Assembly: GCA_934539245.1 (NCBI GenBank)
Contig: CAKTCK010000065.1
Coordinates: forward strand, 1-8,172
Reading direction: 5' to 3'
DNA: 8,172 nt
From: an uncultured Faecalibacterium sp.
GTDB lineage: Bacteria; Bacillota; Clostridia; Oscillospirales; Ruminococcaceae
Notes under the pieces: generated by a model
What the model was told of the DNA's origin: nothing
Databases searched by the model: none
What the model saw: the letters and a program-made list of their open reading frames with translations, nothing else
Translations under genes and position numbers: made by a program
Shown: one piece after another, positions 1 to 6,247 of the stretch
Position numbering within the stretch: position 1 is the first letter of the stretch
Layout: each line of letters opens with the position of its first letter

Positions 1-122
1 AAAAGAAAAAGTCCACAAACACTTCCCCCTATCCCGATGAAGCCATCGAACGTCTGGCACGGGCATTCTACCCGGCCATCCTTGCCTGCTGGAACAGCGA
101 AGAAGGCCAGCGGTCACTTGTC

Positions 123-198
123 GGGGCGAGGCCCCTCCATCTTGCTAACGCAAGACCGTTCGGTCGCTTAAAAGCCCCACTGGAGCTTTCATTGCTCC
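123..198. repeat. Run of four short hairpins in non-coding, element-like DNA
   Basis: Four small inverted repeats follow each other closely: GGGGC-gag-GCCCC (123-135), CTTGC-taac-GCAAG (141-154), GACCG-tt-CGGTC (154-165) and GGAGC-N7-GCTCC (182-198). The second and third share a base. Such density is not expected in a bacterial gene. From memory, similar sequence recurs between genes of Clostridiales conjugative elements, but this was not checked. The arrangement could be an RNA structure or a recombination or transfer site. No function is claimed. Confidence 0.4.
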
Positions 199-263
199 GC
201 TGCGCTGCGCAAACGCGAGCTTGCCTTATGACAGGCGGAGCAGGCTCATCATGCAAACAACGA

Positions 264-299
264 AAAACAGGAAGTTCCCGCCGGGGAACTCCCTGTTTT
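264..299 (+). terminator. Rho-independent terminator, rightward
   Basis: The arms are AAAACAGG-A-AGTTCCC (264-279) and GGGAACT-C-CCTGTTTT (284-299). They pair with one mismatch (A272/C291) around a 4-base GCCG loop, and the right arm ends in TTTT. It would end a transcript entering from the left edge and lies inside the degenerate frame of bases 3-326. Confidence 0.65.
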
Positions 300-420
300 A
301 CATATCGCTATCGTATGTGGATTTAATCGCAAGTTTTACAAGCAGCGCAATTCTCAACGACCTGTTTGCGATATGCAATTCACGGTTGTTGCCAACGAAT
401 CAAATCGTGAATTGCGATGG
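300..420. other. Intergenic stretch with nested inverted repeats, no gene
   Basis: There is no supportable reading frame between the two rightward terminators. The stretch holds a perfect 10-bp inverted repeat, GCAATTCACG (375-384) and CGTGAATTGC (406-415), separated by 21 bases. It also holds a 7-bp inverted pair, ATCGCAA (326-332) and TTGCGAT (366-372), and TTGCGAT recurs as a direct copy at 413-419. There is no T-run after the 10-bp hairpin, so it is not a terminator. A recombinase binding site, an element end or a structured RNA are possible. Confidence 0.4.
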
Positions 421-456
421 CAGGGTGCGTCCTATTCAGGGGCGCACCCTGTTTTT
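421..456 (+). terminator. Rho-independent terminator, rightward
   Basis: A perfect 9-bp stem, CAGGGTGCG (421-429) and CGCACCCTG (443-451), has a 13-base loop and is followed by TTTTTGTTTT. The T-run lies only on the plus-strand side. It therefore serves a transcript arriving from the left and protects the convergent reductase gene that ends at 478. That gene's own terminator on the minus strand is not obvious; the same hairpin without a T-run may serve. Confidence 0.75.
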
Positions 457-477
457 GTTTTGTACAAGGTTGTGCCC

Positions 478-1338
478 TCACACCTTATAATCCAGTGCTG
501 CCTTCAAAAAGGCATCCACTGCCGGGCCGGTGGTGCGGGGCGTAAAGGCGGTGTGCCCGGTGTCCAGTGCGGCGATCTGCTGCATCTCGGCATCGGTCAG
601 GGCAAAGTCGAAGATGTCCAGATTTTCCTTCATGCGCTGCGGGTTTGCCGATTTGACCAGCGGCACGATGTTCCGCTGCACCAGCCACCGCAGCACCATC
701 TGCGCCACGGTCTTGTTGTGGGCGGCGGCAAGGGTGCGGAGGGTCTCGTTCTCAAACAGCCGCCCCTGCCCGGCAGCCAGCGGCGACCATGCCTGCATCT
801 GGATGTTCTGGCTTTCCATGTAGCGGCGCTCCTCCTCCCGCTGGAAGAAAGCGTTGCACTCCACCAGATTTACCGCAGGCTTCACCTTGTTCCAGAACAC
901 AAAATCTGCCAGCTTGTCCGGGGTGAAATTGTCCACCCCGATGGCACGGGCTTTCCCGGCAGCGTACAGCTCTTCCAATGCCCGCCATGCGCCGTAGTAG
1001 TCGTTGTAGGGCTGGTGGATGAGATACAGGTCTACAGAGTCCAGCCCCAGCCGCTCCATAGAGTTGGCAAACCCACGTTTTGCTCCCTCGTAGCTGGTGT
1101 CGGTGATCCACAGCTTCGTGGTAATGAACAGTTCTTCGCGCGGCACACCACAGCGGCGGATAGCACGACCGACCGCTTCTTCGTTTTCATAGGCGGCAGC
1201 GGTGTCGATCAGGCGGTATCCGCTCTGGATAGCTTGCACCACGGCTTCTTCACACTCTGCCGGGTCCTTCATGCGGAACACGCCGTAACCGATGGCGGGC
1301 ATTTTTACGCCATTGTTCAAAGTGATGGTAGGGATCAT
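478..1338 (-). CDS. Aldo/keto reductase (first copy)
   Basis: This is a 286-residue NAD(P)H-dependent oxidoreductase of the aldo/keto reductase superfamily, a cytosolic TIM barrel that reduces aldehydes and ketones to alcohols. The catalytic tetrad is visible as D45 and Y50 (LIDTAAAYENE), K75 (TTKLW) and H108 (YLIHQP). The cofactor-phosphate loop is near K229-S230 with R235 in VKSANPQRMKEN. The length is normal for the bacterial AKR5-like group. I chose the ATG at 1336-1338 because AGGAG lies 7 bases before it and the protein then begins with the family-typical MIPTITLNNGVKMPAIGYG; a longer open frame back to 1482 is an overlap with the upstream gene. The start overlaps the stop of the MATE gene as ATGA, so translation is probably coupled. 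Substrate unknown; a role in detoxifying carbonyls is inferred from context. Confidence 0.93.
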   Translation of the reverse strand: MIPTITLNNGVKMPAIGYGVFRMKDPAECEEAVVQAIQSGYRLIDTAAAYENEEAVGRAIRRCGVPREELFITTKLWITDTSYEGAKRGFANSMERLGLDSVDLYLIHQPYNDYYGAWRALEELYAAGKARAIGVDNFTPDKLADFVFWNKVKPAVNLVECNAFFQREEERRYMESQNIQMQAWSPLAAGQGRLFENETLRTLAAAHNKTVAQMVLRWLVQRNIVPLVKSANPQRMKENLDIFDFALTDAEMQQIAALDTGHTAFTPRTTGPAVDAFLKAALDYKV

Positions 1339-2708
1339 ACAGTTTCTCCTTTCGTTCTGCGGGATGGATGATAGATAAGCAGCGCCAGCAGGATCAGCAC
1401 GGCCGTAGCAGCCAGACTCAGCGGGTAGGCCAACAGAATAGTCTGGAAGGTTCGGCTCCGTGGGAACGCCGTGGCGATCCACAGAATGCGTACCCCGCAG
1501 ACCCCCAGCATGGTCAGCAGGGCGGGCACCAGCGAGATGCCAAAGCCCCGGAGGTAACCGGACATGACCTCATACAGCATACTAAAAAAGTAGGCGGTGA
1601 ACACCGTCATCAGGCGGGTGTAGCCCAAGGCGATGACCTCCGGATCCCGGTTGAAAATGGACAGCAGGAAGCGACCGGACCCCAACACCAACAAAACGGC
1701 AATGCCGGATGCGATGGCATCTTCCACCAGACAGAGTGTCAGCGTTTTGCGGCAGCGATCCAGCTTCCCGGCACCGTAGTTCTGCCCCACAAAGGTGGTG
1801 CAGGCCTGACTGAAGGAGTTGAGCACATCGTAGGCCACCACCTCGATATTAAAGGCCGCACTGGATGCCGCCATGACCACCGTGCCGAGGCTGTTGATAG
1901 CCGACTGGATGACGATGTTGGAGATGGAGAACACGGCGCTCTGGATGCCTGCGGGGATGCCGATCTGCAAAATCTTTTGCAGGCTGCGGCGGTCGATGCG
2001 CAGCGCTGTCCATTCCAGATGGATGGCCTTGTCGCTCCGGCGCAGCCGGACAAACAGCAGCACCGAGCTGATGGCGTTGGAAAGCACCGTGGCGGTGGCT
2101 ACGCCGTTCACTGTCATGTGTAGCACGATGACGAAGAACAGGTTCAGCAGCACATTCAGCACCCCGGAAAAGGCCAGCGTCTGCAAGGGCACACGGGTGT
2201 CGCCCACGCTGCGGAAGATGGCAGCCTCGAAGTTATAAAGCAAAATCACCGGAACCCCCAGCAGATAGATGCGCAGGTACAGCAGGGCGTAGGGCAGCAC
2301 CTCCGCCGGGACATTCAGGGCACGGAGCGCCGGCCCTGCCGCCAGTTCCCCCAGCACCGTTACCAGCGCACCGCCCAGCACGGCCACCACCACGGCGGTA
2401 TGCACCGCCCGGTGTACAGCATCCGTATCCTCTCGCCCGATGGCGTTGGCGATGACCACGTTGGCCCCCAGCGCAATGCCGATGAAGAAATTGACCACCA
2501 AACTGATGACGAAGCTGTTGGCTCCCACCGCCGCCACGGCGATGGTGCTGGCGGTACCGCTGAAGTTGCCCACCACCGCGATATCCGAAGCGTTGAACAT
2601 CTGCTCCAGAATGGCAGTTGCAGCCACCGGCAAAGCAAACTGCGGAATTTTATTCCAGAGCGGACCGCTGAGCATATCCAGTTTTTGTTTTTGAACTGCC
2701 TGTTTCAA
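1335..2708 (-). CDS. MATE-family multidrug efflux transporter
   Basis: This is a 457-residue integral membrane protein of the MATE (NorM/DinF) family, which exports cationic drugs and metabolites in exchange for Na+ or H+. Many long hydrophobic segments fit the usual 12 helices in two six-helix halves. Typical MATE motifs are visible: PVAATAILEQMFNASDIAVVG at the N-terminus, FRSVGDTRVP after helix 5, and FVGQNYGAGK in the second half. The best start is TTG at 2706-2708, because AAGGGAGG (2717-2724) lies 8 bases before it. An ATG at 2751-2753 opens the frame further, but it lies upstream of the predicted start of transcription. The gene is first in an operon with the aldo/keto reductase and divergent from the LysR regulator, which probably controls it. 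Substrate not predictable from sequence. Confidence 0.93.
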   Translation of the reverse strand: MKQAVQKQKLDMLSGPLWNKIPQFALPVAATAILEQMFNASDIAVVGNFSGTASTIAVAAVGANSFVISLVVNFFIGIALGANVVIANAIGREDTDAVHRAVHTAVVVAVLGGALVTVLGELAAGPALRALNVPAEVLPYALLYLRIYLLGVPVILLYNFEAAIFRSVGDTRVPLQTLAFSGVLNVLLNLFFVIVLHMTVNGVATATVLSNAISSVLLFVRLRRSDKAIHLEWTALRIDRRSLQKILQIGIPAGIQSAVFSISNIVIQSAINSLGTVVMAASSAAFNIEVVAYDVLNSFSQACTTFVGQNYGAGKLDRCRKTLTLCLVEDAIASGIAVLLVLGSGRFLLSIFNRDPEVIALGYTRLMTVFTAYFFSMLYEVMSGYLRGFGISLVPALLTMLGVCGVRILWIATAFPRSRTFQTILLAYPLSLAATAVLILLALLIYHPSRRTKGETV

Positions 2709-2716
2709 AATTGATA

Positions 2717-2724
2717 CCTCCCTT
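2717..2724 (-). promoter_or_regulatory. Strong ribosome binding site deciding a TTG start for the MATE gene
   Basis: On the minus strand AAGGGAGG sits 8 bases before TTG (2706-2708). The nearest ATG inside the frame (2673-2675) has no such site, and the upstream ATG (2751-2753) lies before the -10 box. This supports TTG as the true start. Confidence 0.75.
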
Positions 2725-2732
2725 GCACAGGA

Positions 2733-2761
2733 AGTATAAAGCCTCCCGCGCAAAACTTCAA
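2733..2761 (-). promoter_or_regulatory. Promoter of the MATE-reductase operon
   Basis: On the minus strand, -35 TTGAAG (2756-2761) and -10 TATACT (2733-2738) are separated by exactly 17 bp, a good sigma-A arrangement. Transcription should begin near 2726, about 18 bases before the TTG start. The LysR-type dyad at 2769-2792 is centred about 55 bp upstream of that point, where LysR activators usually bind. Confidence 0.75.
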
Positions 2762-2768
2762 ATACTTA

Positions 2769-2792
2769 TAAACTATGCTTTATCATAGTTTA
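2769..2792. promoter_or_regulatory. Dyad operator, probable LysR binding site
   Basis: TAAACTATG (2769-2777) and CATAGTTTA (2784-2792) are perfect 9-bp inverted arms around CTTTAT. The right arm overlaps the -35 box of the lysR promoter (2789-2794), and the dyad sits just upstream of the -35 box of the MATE promoter. This is the usual layout for a LysR regulator that represses itself and controls a divergent target. The dyad is visible; the assignment to this regulator is inferred. Confidence 0.65.
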
Positions 2793-2817
2793 CAGGAATG
2801 GTTTCGGATGCTATACT
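2789..2817 (+). promoter_or_regulatory. Promoter of the lysR gene
   Basis: -35 TTTACA (2789-2794) and -10 TATACT (2812-2817) are 17 bp apart. A start near 2824 gives a leader of about 19 bases holding AAGGAG (2831-2836), 6 bases before the ATG. The dyad overlaps the -35 box, which predicts self-repression. Confidence 0.75.
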
Positions 2818-2842
2818 GAAGAAAACGGGAAAGGAGAAAAGA

Positions 2843-3706
2843 ATGGAGATCCGTGTATTGCGTTACTTTCTGGCCGTGGCACAGGAAGGAAACATCACCC
2901 GTGCAGCAGAAACACTGCACATTGCCCAGCCCTCCCTTTCCAAACAGCTGATGGAGCTGGAACAGGAACTGGGCAAGCAGCTGCTCATCCGGGGCAAACG
3001 GCATATCACCCTGACCGAAGAAGGCGTTCTGCTGCGAAAGCGTGCGGAAGAAATTCTGGAACTGGTGGGCAGAACAGAGCAGGAAATCACCGCCGCGGAG
3101 CAGCAGCTTTCGGGCAGTATCAGCATCGGCGGCAACCCCCAGCCCAGCCTTCTGCAAGCCGCCGCAGCCCTGCGGCAGCGCTATCCCGGCATCCGCTTTC
3201 AGTTTTACAGCAGCGATGCCACCGATGTGACCGAGCGATTGGAACACGGCACGCTGGATTTTACCACCCTGCTGGCCCCCGTGGATGCTTCCCGCTATGA
3301 CTCCGTGCTTTTGCCGGAGCATTCCTATTGGGGGCTTCTGGTGCGGGCGGATTCTCCCTTGGCGGATAAGTGCAGCATCCACCGGGAGGACATTCTGCAT
3401 CTGCCCCTCATCCTGCACCGCCGTGCCGGGCTGCAGAAAGCCATTGCGGAGTGGGCGCACACCCGCCCGGAAAAGCTGGAGATCGCCGCCACCTATAACG
3501 TGATCTACGGCAGCCCCGCCGCCCTTGTCCAGAGCGGGCTGGGCAACCTGCTCATCACACGGGACCTGCTGGGCCCGGAGCTGGAGCCGGGGATGCGCTT
3601 TCTCCCTCTCGACCCGCCGCTGGAGACCCGTTACGCTCTGGTCTGGAAAAAGAACGCCGTATTGACCAAAGCCGCCGAGAAATTTCTGGACACACTAAGA
3701 GGATAA
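2843..3706 (+). CDS. LysR-family transcriptional regulator
   Basis: This is a 287-residue LysR-type regulator, which binds DNA as a tetramer and responds to a small ligand. The N-terminal winged helix-turn-helix spans about residues 1-60 (MEIRVLRYFLAVAQEGNITR, AAETLHIAQPSLSKQLMELE), followed by a linker helix to about residue 85. The periplasmic-binding-like effector domain begins near residue 90 (SGSISIGGNPQPSLLQAAAA) and runs to the end. The length is slightly below the usual 290-310. I chose ATG 2843 because of AAGGAG 6 bases upstream; an ATG at 2798 lies upstream of the -10 box and would add 15 unrelated residues. The divergent MATE-reductase operon is the obvious target. The ligand is unknown and may be a substrate of the pump or the reductase. 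Confidence 0.93.
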   Translation: MEIRVLRYFLAVAQEGNITRAAETLHIAQPSLSKQLMELEQELGKQLLIRGKRHITLTEEGVLLRKRAEEILELVGRTEQEITAAEQQLSGSISIGGNPQPSLLQAAAALRQRYPGIRFQFYSSDATDVTERLEHGTLDFTTLLAPVDASRYDSVLLPEHSYWGLLVRADSPLADKCSIHREDILHLPLILHRRAGLQKAIAEWAHTRPEKLEIAATYNVIYGSPAALVQSGLGNLLITRDLLGPELEPGMRFLPLDPPLETRYALVWKKNAVLTKAAEKFLDTLRG

Positions 3707-3747
3707 AAAACAACAGGAGCCGCAGCAAACCGGCCCCTGTTGTTTTT
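3706..3747. terminator. Bidirectional terminator between lysR and the acetyltransferase operon
   Basis: AAAAACAACAGG (3706-3717) and CCTGTTGTTTTT (3736-3747) form a perfect 12-bp stem that begins at the last base of the lysR stop, and GCCG/CGGC can pair further inside. T-runs follow on both strands, so it can end lysR transcripts and also the leftward operon that finishes at 3833. Confidence 0.85.
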
Positions 3748-3832
3748 ATTTCATCGTGGTTGGGTGTACGTCAAACCACATTTAACAGTTCTTCTCCTTG
3801 GCTGCATTGCCTTTCAGTATCGGAAGATTGAA

Positions 3833-4417
3833 TCATTCCCGCTGCTGGCTGGGGTCCTGCATCCGGATGACCTTTGCCGGGACCCCCGCCACAACGGCGT
3901 AGTCCGGCACATCCTTTGTCACCACTGCACCGGCACCCACTACGGCGTACCGGCCAATGGTCACGCCGGGACAAACGGTGACGTTCATGCCCAGCCATGC
4001 GTTCTTCTTGATGGTCACCTTACCGTAGGTGTAGATGGTATGGCGGTTGTTCAGGTCGTGGTTGATGGTGGCGATGCGGACACCGGGAGCGACCATCACA
4101 CCATCCTCAAACTCAATGCCGCCGGAAGCAGACAGAATCGCCGAGTGGTTGAGGAACACTCCTTTTCCAAACTTGACCCGGTTGCCAAAATCGCAGATGA
4201 AAGGGGTCAGAATGCGGACGTCATCCAGTTTGCGCCCGAACAATTCTTCCAGATACTTCACAGCAGCAGGGTCATCCGGCAGAGCTGCGTTTGCCTTGGC
4301 ACACAGGGTACGGGCACGCATCATCTCTGCCCCGGCCTCCTTGAAATATTCCTCACGGGTGTCGGTGGGACCGCCCTGATCCATCAATTTGTAAACGTAC
4401 CCCTTTTCGTATTCCAT
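3833..4417 (-). CDS. Sugar O-acetyltransferase (maltose/galactoside type, LbH fold)
   Basis: This 194-residue protein is an acetyl-CoA-dependent O-acetyltransferase of the maltose/galactoside acetyltransferase family, normally a cytosolic trimer. An N-terminal helical Mac-type segment (about residues 1-60, EKGYVYKLMDQGG then EEYFKEAGAEMMRARTLCAK) precedes a left-handed beta-helix of hexapeptide repeats (about 70-185). The likely catalytic histidine is H120 in ATINHDLNNR. The tail carries the usual GAGAVVTKDVPDYAVVAGVP signature. The ATG is 1 base after the flavodoxin stop (TGAaATG), and AAGGAG lies inside the end of that gene, so translation is probably coupled. It is the last gene of the operon. 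The sugar or thiol acceptor cannot be read from sequence; acetylation of unusable sugars as detoxification is the classic role for the family. Confidence 0.9.
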   Translation of the reverse strand: MEYEKGYVYKLMDQGGPTDTREEYFKEAGAEMMRARTLCAKANAALPDDPAAVKYLEELFGRKLDDVRILTPFICDFGNRVKFGKGVFLNHSAILSASGGIEFEDGVMVAPGVRIATINHDLNNRHTIYTYGKVTIKKNAWLGMNVTVCPGVTIGRYAVVGAGAVVTKDVPDYAVVAGVPAKVIRMQDPSQQRE

Positions 4418-4418
4418 T

Positions 4419-4919
4419 TCAGACCCACTCCTTCAGCATTTTCATAGCGTTGTCCACCTCGCTGCCGTGGATGGCAAGCCCCGGTTTCACCGTGGCACCT
4501 TTGGCAGCGGCGGCAATATCTTTTTCGGTATGGGAAAGCCCGCTGCCCTCGTGGGTACAGAAGGGATGGATCACTTTGCCGGTAAAATCGTAGCGCTCCA
4601 GAAAGGTGTACACCGCCATGGGCATGGTACCCCAGTAGTTGGGGTAGCCCAGATAGATCTCGTCGTAACCGTCCAGATCTTCCGGCAGGTTCACCAGCTC
4701 CGGGCGGGCGTTGGCTTGCAGGTCACGCTTTGCTTCCGCAATGCACTGCTGATACCCGGCGGCATAGGGCGTTTTCTGCTCAATCTTGAACAGGTCCGCT
4801 CCGGTAAGCTCCGCCAGCATCTTTGCCGCCCGTTCGGTGTTTCCCACCGGTATAAAGCGGTAGGCACCGTCAAAATAGTTTTCGTCTGCGCGGGAATAAA
4901 ATGCGATCAGTTTTGCCAT
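4419..4919 (-). CDS. Flavodoxin-like FMN protein
   Basis: This 166-residue protein has a flavodoxin fold, expected to bind FMN and carry electrons or serve as a small quinone-type reductase. The first strand is KLIAFYSRADENYF, followed by a short insertion and then VGNTERAAKMLAEL, which supplies the phosphate-loop NTE and the following helix. The second FMN loop is IYLGYPNYWGTMPM with aromatic Y95 and W96, and the third is FCTHEGSGLS (about 120-129). This pattern fits the flavodoxin_4 type found in Clostridia rather than classical short flavodoxins. I chose ATG 4919, which has AAAGGA 7 bases upstream and begins MAKLIAFYS. The gene lies 16 bases after the merR stop and 1 base before the acetyltransferase. 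The partner enzyme is unknown; either nearby reductase or an unlinked one is possible. Confidence 0.88.
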   Translation of the reverse strand: MAKLIAFYSRADENYFDGAYRFIPVGNTERAAKMLAELTGADLFKIEQKTPYAAGYQQCIAEAKRDLQANARPELVNLPEDLDGYDEIYLGYPNYWGTMPMAVYTFLERYDFTGKVIHPFCTHEGSGLSHTEKDIAAAAKGATVKPGLAIHGSEVDNAMKMLKEWV

Positions 4920-4935
4920 GGCACGATCCTTTCTT

Positions 4936-5325
4936 TCAGTGTTCCTCTTCGGTGCCCCAGACCAGTTTCCCGGTACGAAGGGCATCCTCATAGCGTTCGA
5001 TCTTGTAGGCGAGGCGGTTCATGGTGTCCTCCAACTGGGCTTTCTGCGCCCGGAGTGCTTCCATCTGCTCGTTGAGCAGTTCCAGCCGTGCCGGAATGGT
5101 GGCATCCCCCTCCTGAAACAGCCGGAGATATTCGATCATCACCTCGATGGGCAGCCCGGCGCTGCGCATACACAGGGCCAGTTCTACCCAGCGCAGATCC
5201 TCTGCCCGGTAATCCCGGATGCCGCCGGAGGTGCGATGGACTTTGGGGATCATCTTCATCCGCTCATAATAACGGAGCGTATCCTGCGAAACATTGTATT
5301 TTTCCGATACTTCCTTGATGGTCAT
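4936..5325 (-). CDS. MerR-family regulator, NmlR/AdhR-like (first copy)
   Basis: This 129-residue MerR regulator has an N-terminal winged helix-turn-helix (MTIKEVSEKYNVSQDTLRYY), a wing ending in TSGGIRDY, and a long dimerisation helix (about 80-115, LELLNEQMEALRAQKAQLED). C52, in ALCMRSAGLP, falls where NmlR/AdhR proteins carry their single sensing cysteine; in Bacillus subtilis AdhR controls a CMD protein and an alcohol dehydrogenase under formaldehyde or methylglyoxal stress. The start ATG 5325 has AGGAGG 8 bases upstream. It leads the operon with flavodoxin and acetyltransferase. Its own promoter holds a 19-bp spacer and a perfect dyad, so it should activate its own operon by untwisting that promoter. 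The target and inducer are inferred, not shown. Confidence 0.9.
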   Translation of the reverse strand: MTIKEVSEKYNVSQDTLRYYERMKMIPKVHRTSGGIRDYRAEDLRWVELALCMRSAGLPIEVMIEYLRLFQEGDATIPARLELLNEQMEALRAQKAQLEDTMNRLAYKIERYEDALRTGKLVWGTEEEH

Positions 5326-5350
5326 GGTCGGGACCTCCTTTTCTGCGCCC

Positions 5351-5381
5351 AGTATAGCACTTGGAGTTTACTCCAAGTCAA
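5351..5381 (-). promoter_or_regulatory. MerR-type promoter of the merR-flavodoxin-acetyltransferase operon
   Basis: On the minus strand -35 TTGACT (5376-5381) and -10 TATACT (5351-5356) are 19 bp apart, too long for normal sigma-A but the hallmark of MerR-activated promoters. Transcription would begin near 5343. Confidence 0.85.
5359..5378. promoter_or_regulatory. MerR (NmlR/AdhR-type) operator, perfect 20-bp dyad
   Basis: ACTTGGAGT (5359-5367), TT, ACTCCAAGT (5370-5378) fill the 19-bp spacer. This matches the CTTGGAGT/ACTCCAAG pattern I remember for NmlR-family operators. It has a near copy at 7199-7218 in the same position relative to the promoter boxes. Confidence 0.85.
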
Positions 5382-5391
5382 GAGGAAAAAT

Positions 5392-5428
5392 AAAAAAAAC
5401 AGAGCGCTCTTTTTGAGGAACGCTCTGT
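5392..5428 (-). terminator. Terminator of the reductase/CMD-cupin operon
   Basis: On the minus strand ACAGAGCG (5421-5428) and CGCTCTGT (5399-5406) pair; CTC/GAG can also pair around an AAAAA loop. A run of eight T's follows (5392-5399 on the plus strand are A). It ends about 10 bp before the -35 box of the next operon, a very tight junction. Confidence 0.85.
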
Positions 5429-5464
5429 AATGTCTGCGTGAGCCTTTTCAGGCTTTGCTCATTA

Positions 5465-6217
5465 TCAGGAAAGCCGTGCGTAGGTTTCCTCCGCCACCGG
5501 CTCGCACCACTCGCTGGCGGCACCCTCGCCGGGCACCTCCACTGCCAGATGAGAGAACCAGCAATCGGGTGCGGCACCGTGCCAGTGCTTGACCTCCGGG
5601 GGGATGTTCACCACATCGCCCGGATGCAGCTCCTGCGGAGCTTTGCCCCATTCCTGATAGTATCCCCGGCCTGCCACGCAGACAAGGATCTGTCCGCCGC
5701 CTTTTGCGGCGTGGTGGATGTGCCAGTTGTTCCGGCAGCCCGGCTCAAAGGTGACGTTGTAAATGCCCACCTGTGTGGTGGACAGGGGTGCCAGATAGCT
5801 TTTTCCGCTGAAATATTGTGCAAAGCCATCGTTGGGTGCGCCGATGGGGAACACCATCTCGCTCTGGTGCTGCGCCTTGGCATCCTCCGCAGCGTCTTCT
5901 GCCCAGACCTCCTTTGCCATACGGAAAGCCGCCCACGCCTTAGGCCAGCCTGCATAAAATGCTGCATGGGTCAGGATCTCTGCGATCTCAGTCCGGGTAA
6001 TACCGTTGTTTTTCGCTGTCGTCAGGTGATACCGGAACGAGGAGTCCGTCAGCCCCTGTGCCATCAGCGCTACCACCGTCACAAGGCTGCGGTCCCGGAG
6101 GGAGAGCTTGTCCTCCCGGTTCCACACCTGCCCAAACAGCACATCATCGTTGAGTTCTGCAAACTTCGGCGCAAATTCGCCCAGAGCGTCCCGCCCTGCC
6201 GTCTGTTTTACTGCCAT
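5465..6217 (-). CDS. Carboxymuconolactone decarboxylase-cupin fusion protein
   Basis: This is a 250-residue two-domain protein. Residues about 15-105 form a carboxymuconolactone decarboxylase (CMD) domain with the helix signature EIAEILTHAAFYAGWPKAW and H84; the CxxC of peroxidase-type AhpD members is absent. Residues about 125-240 form a cupin: WHIHHAAKGGGQ supplies H166, H168 and Q176, and PGDVVNIPPEVKHWHGA supplies H211 or H213, a 2-His/Gln/His metal site as in cupin hydroxynitrile lyases. In Bacillus subtilis a CMD protein is in the AdhR carbonyl-stress regulon, which fits the neighbours. The ATG 6217 has AGGGG 7 bases upstream and lies 30 bases after the reductase stop, so it is the second gene of that operon. 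The reaction catalysed is unknown; lactone, hydroxy-acid or aldehyde-adduct chemistry are possibilities. Confidence 0.9.
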   Translation of the reverse strand: MAVKQTAGRDALGEFAPKFAELNDDVLFGQVWNREDKLSLRDRSLVTVVALMAQGLTDSSFRYHLTTAKNNGITRTEIAEILTHAAFYAGWPKAWAAFRMAKEVWAEDAAEDAKAQHQSEMVFPIGAPNDGFAQYFSGKSYLAPLSTTQVGIYNVTFEPGCRNNWHIHHAAKGGGQILVCVAGRGYYQEWGKAPQELHPGDVVNIPPEVKHWHGAAPDCWFSHLAVEVPGEGAASEWCEPVAEETYARLS

Positions 6218-6247
6218 TGTTGTACCCCTGCCTTTCTGTGCAAACGC

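Larger units (their letters stand above)
3..326 (+). pseudogene. Partial/degenerate ORF, possible tail of a small integrative-element protein
   Basis: This frame is open from the left edge of the window to a TAA at 324-326, and no start codon is visible before the edge. Only the first 30 or so residues look protein-like: a PYPDEAIERLARAFYP segment followed by ILACWNSEEGQR. From memory, this resembles short proteins encoded in Clostridiales integrative and conjugative elements; I could not search for it. After EGQR the frame runs through a hairpin-rich stretch (123-198) and a perfect-looking terminator (264-299), which a real coding sequence would hardly contain. I infer that the true gene is truncated or frameshifted near base 115 and that the rest is accidental. 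It could also be a genuine short gene whose stop has been lost. Function unknown. Confidence 0.3.

Noticed and set aside
373..1371. 332-codon open frame on the plus strand
   Set aside because: It lies antisense to the first aldo/keto reductase, has no ribosome binding site and no recognisable domain, and crosses a terminator; long antisense frames are common in GC-rich genes.
1368..2123. 251-codon open frame on the plus strand
   Set aside because: It is antisense to the MATE gene and its Gln/His-rich composition is the shadow of hydrophobic codons.
2783..3460. 225-codon minus-strand frame
   Set aside because: It is antisense to the clear LysR gene, has no start site and runs into the divergent promoter region.
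3756..3779. GTGGTT/AACCAC hairpin downstream of the acetyltransferase
   Set aside because: Only 6 bp with a 12-base loop and no T-run; the strong terminator at 3706-3747 explains this end. Nothing else was seen in 3748-3832.
3740..4447. 235-codon plus-strand frame
   Set aside because: It is antisense to the acetyltransferase and begins inside the terminator.
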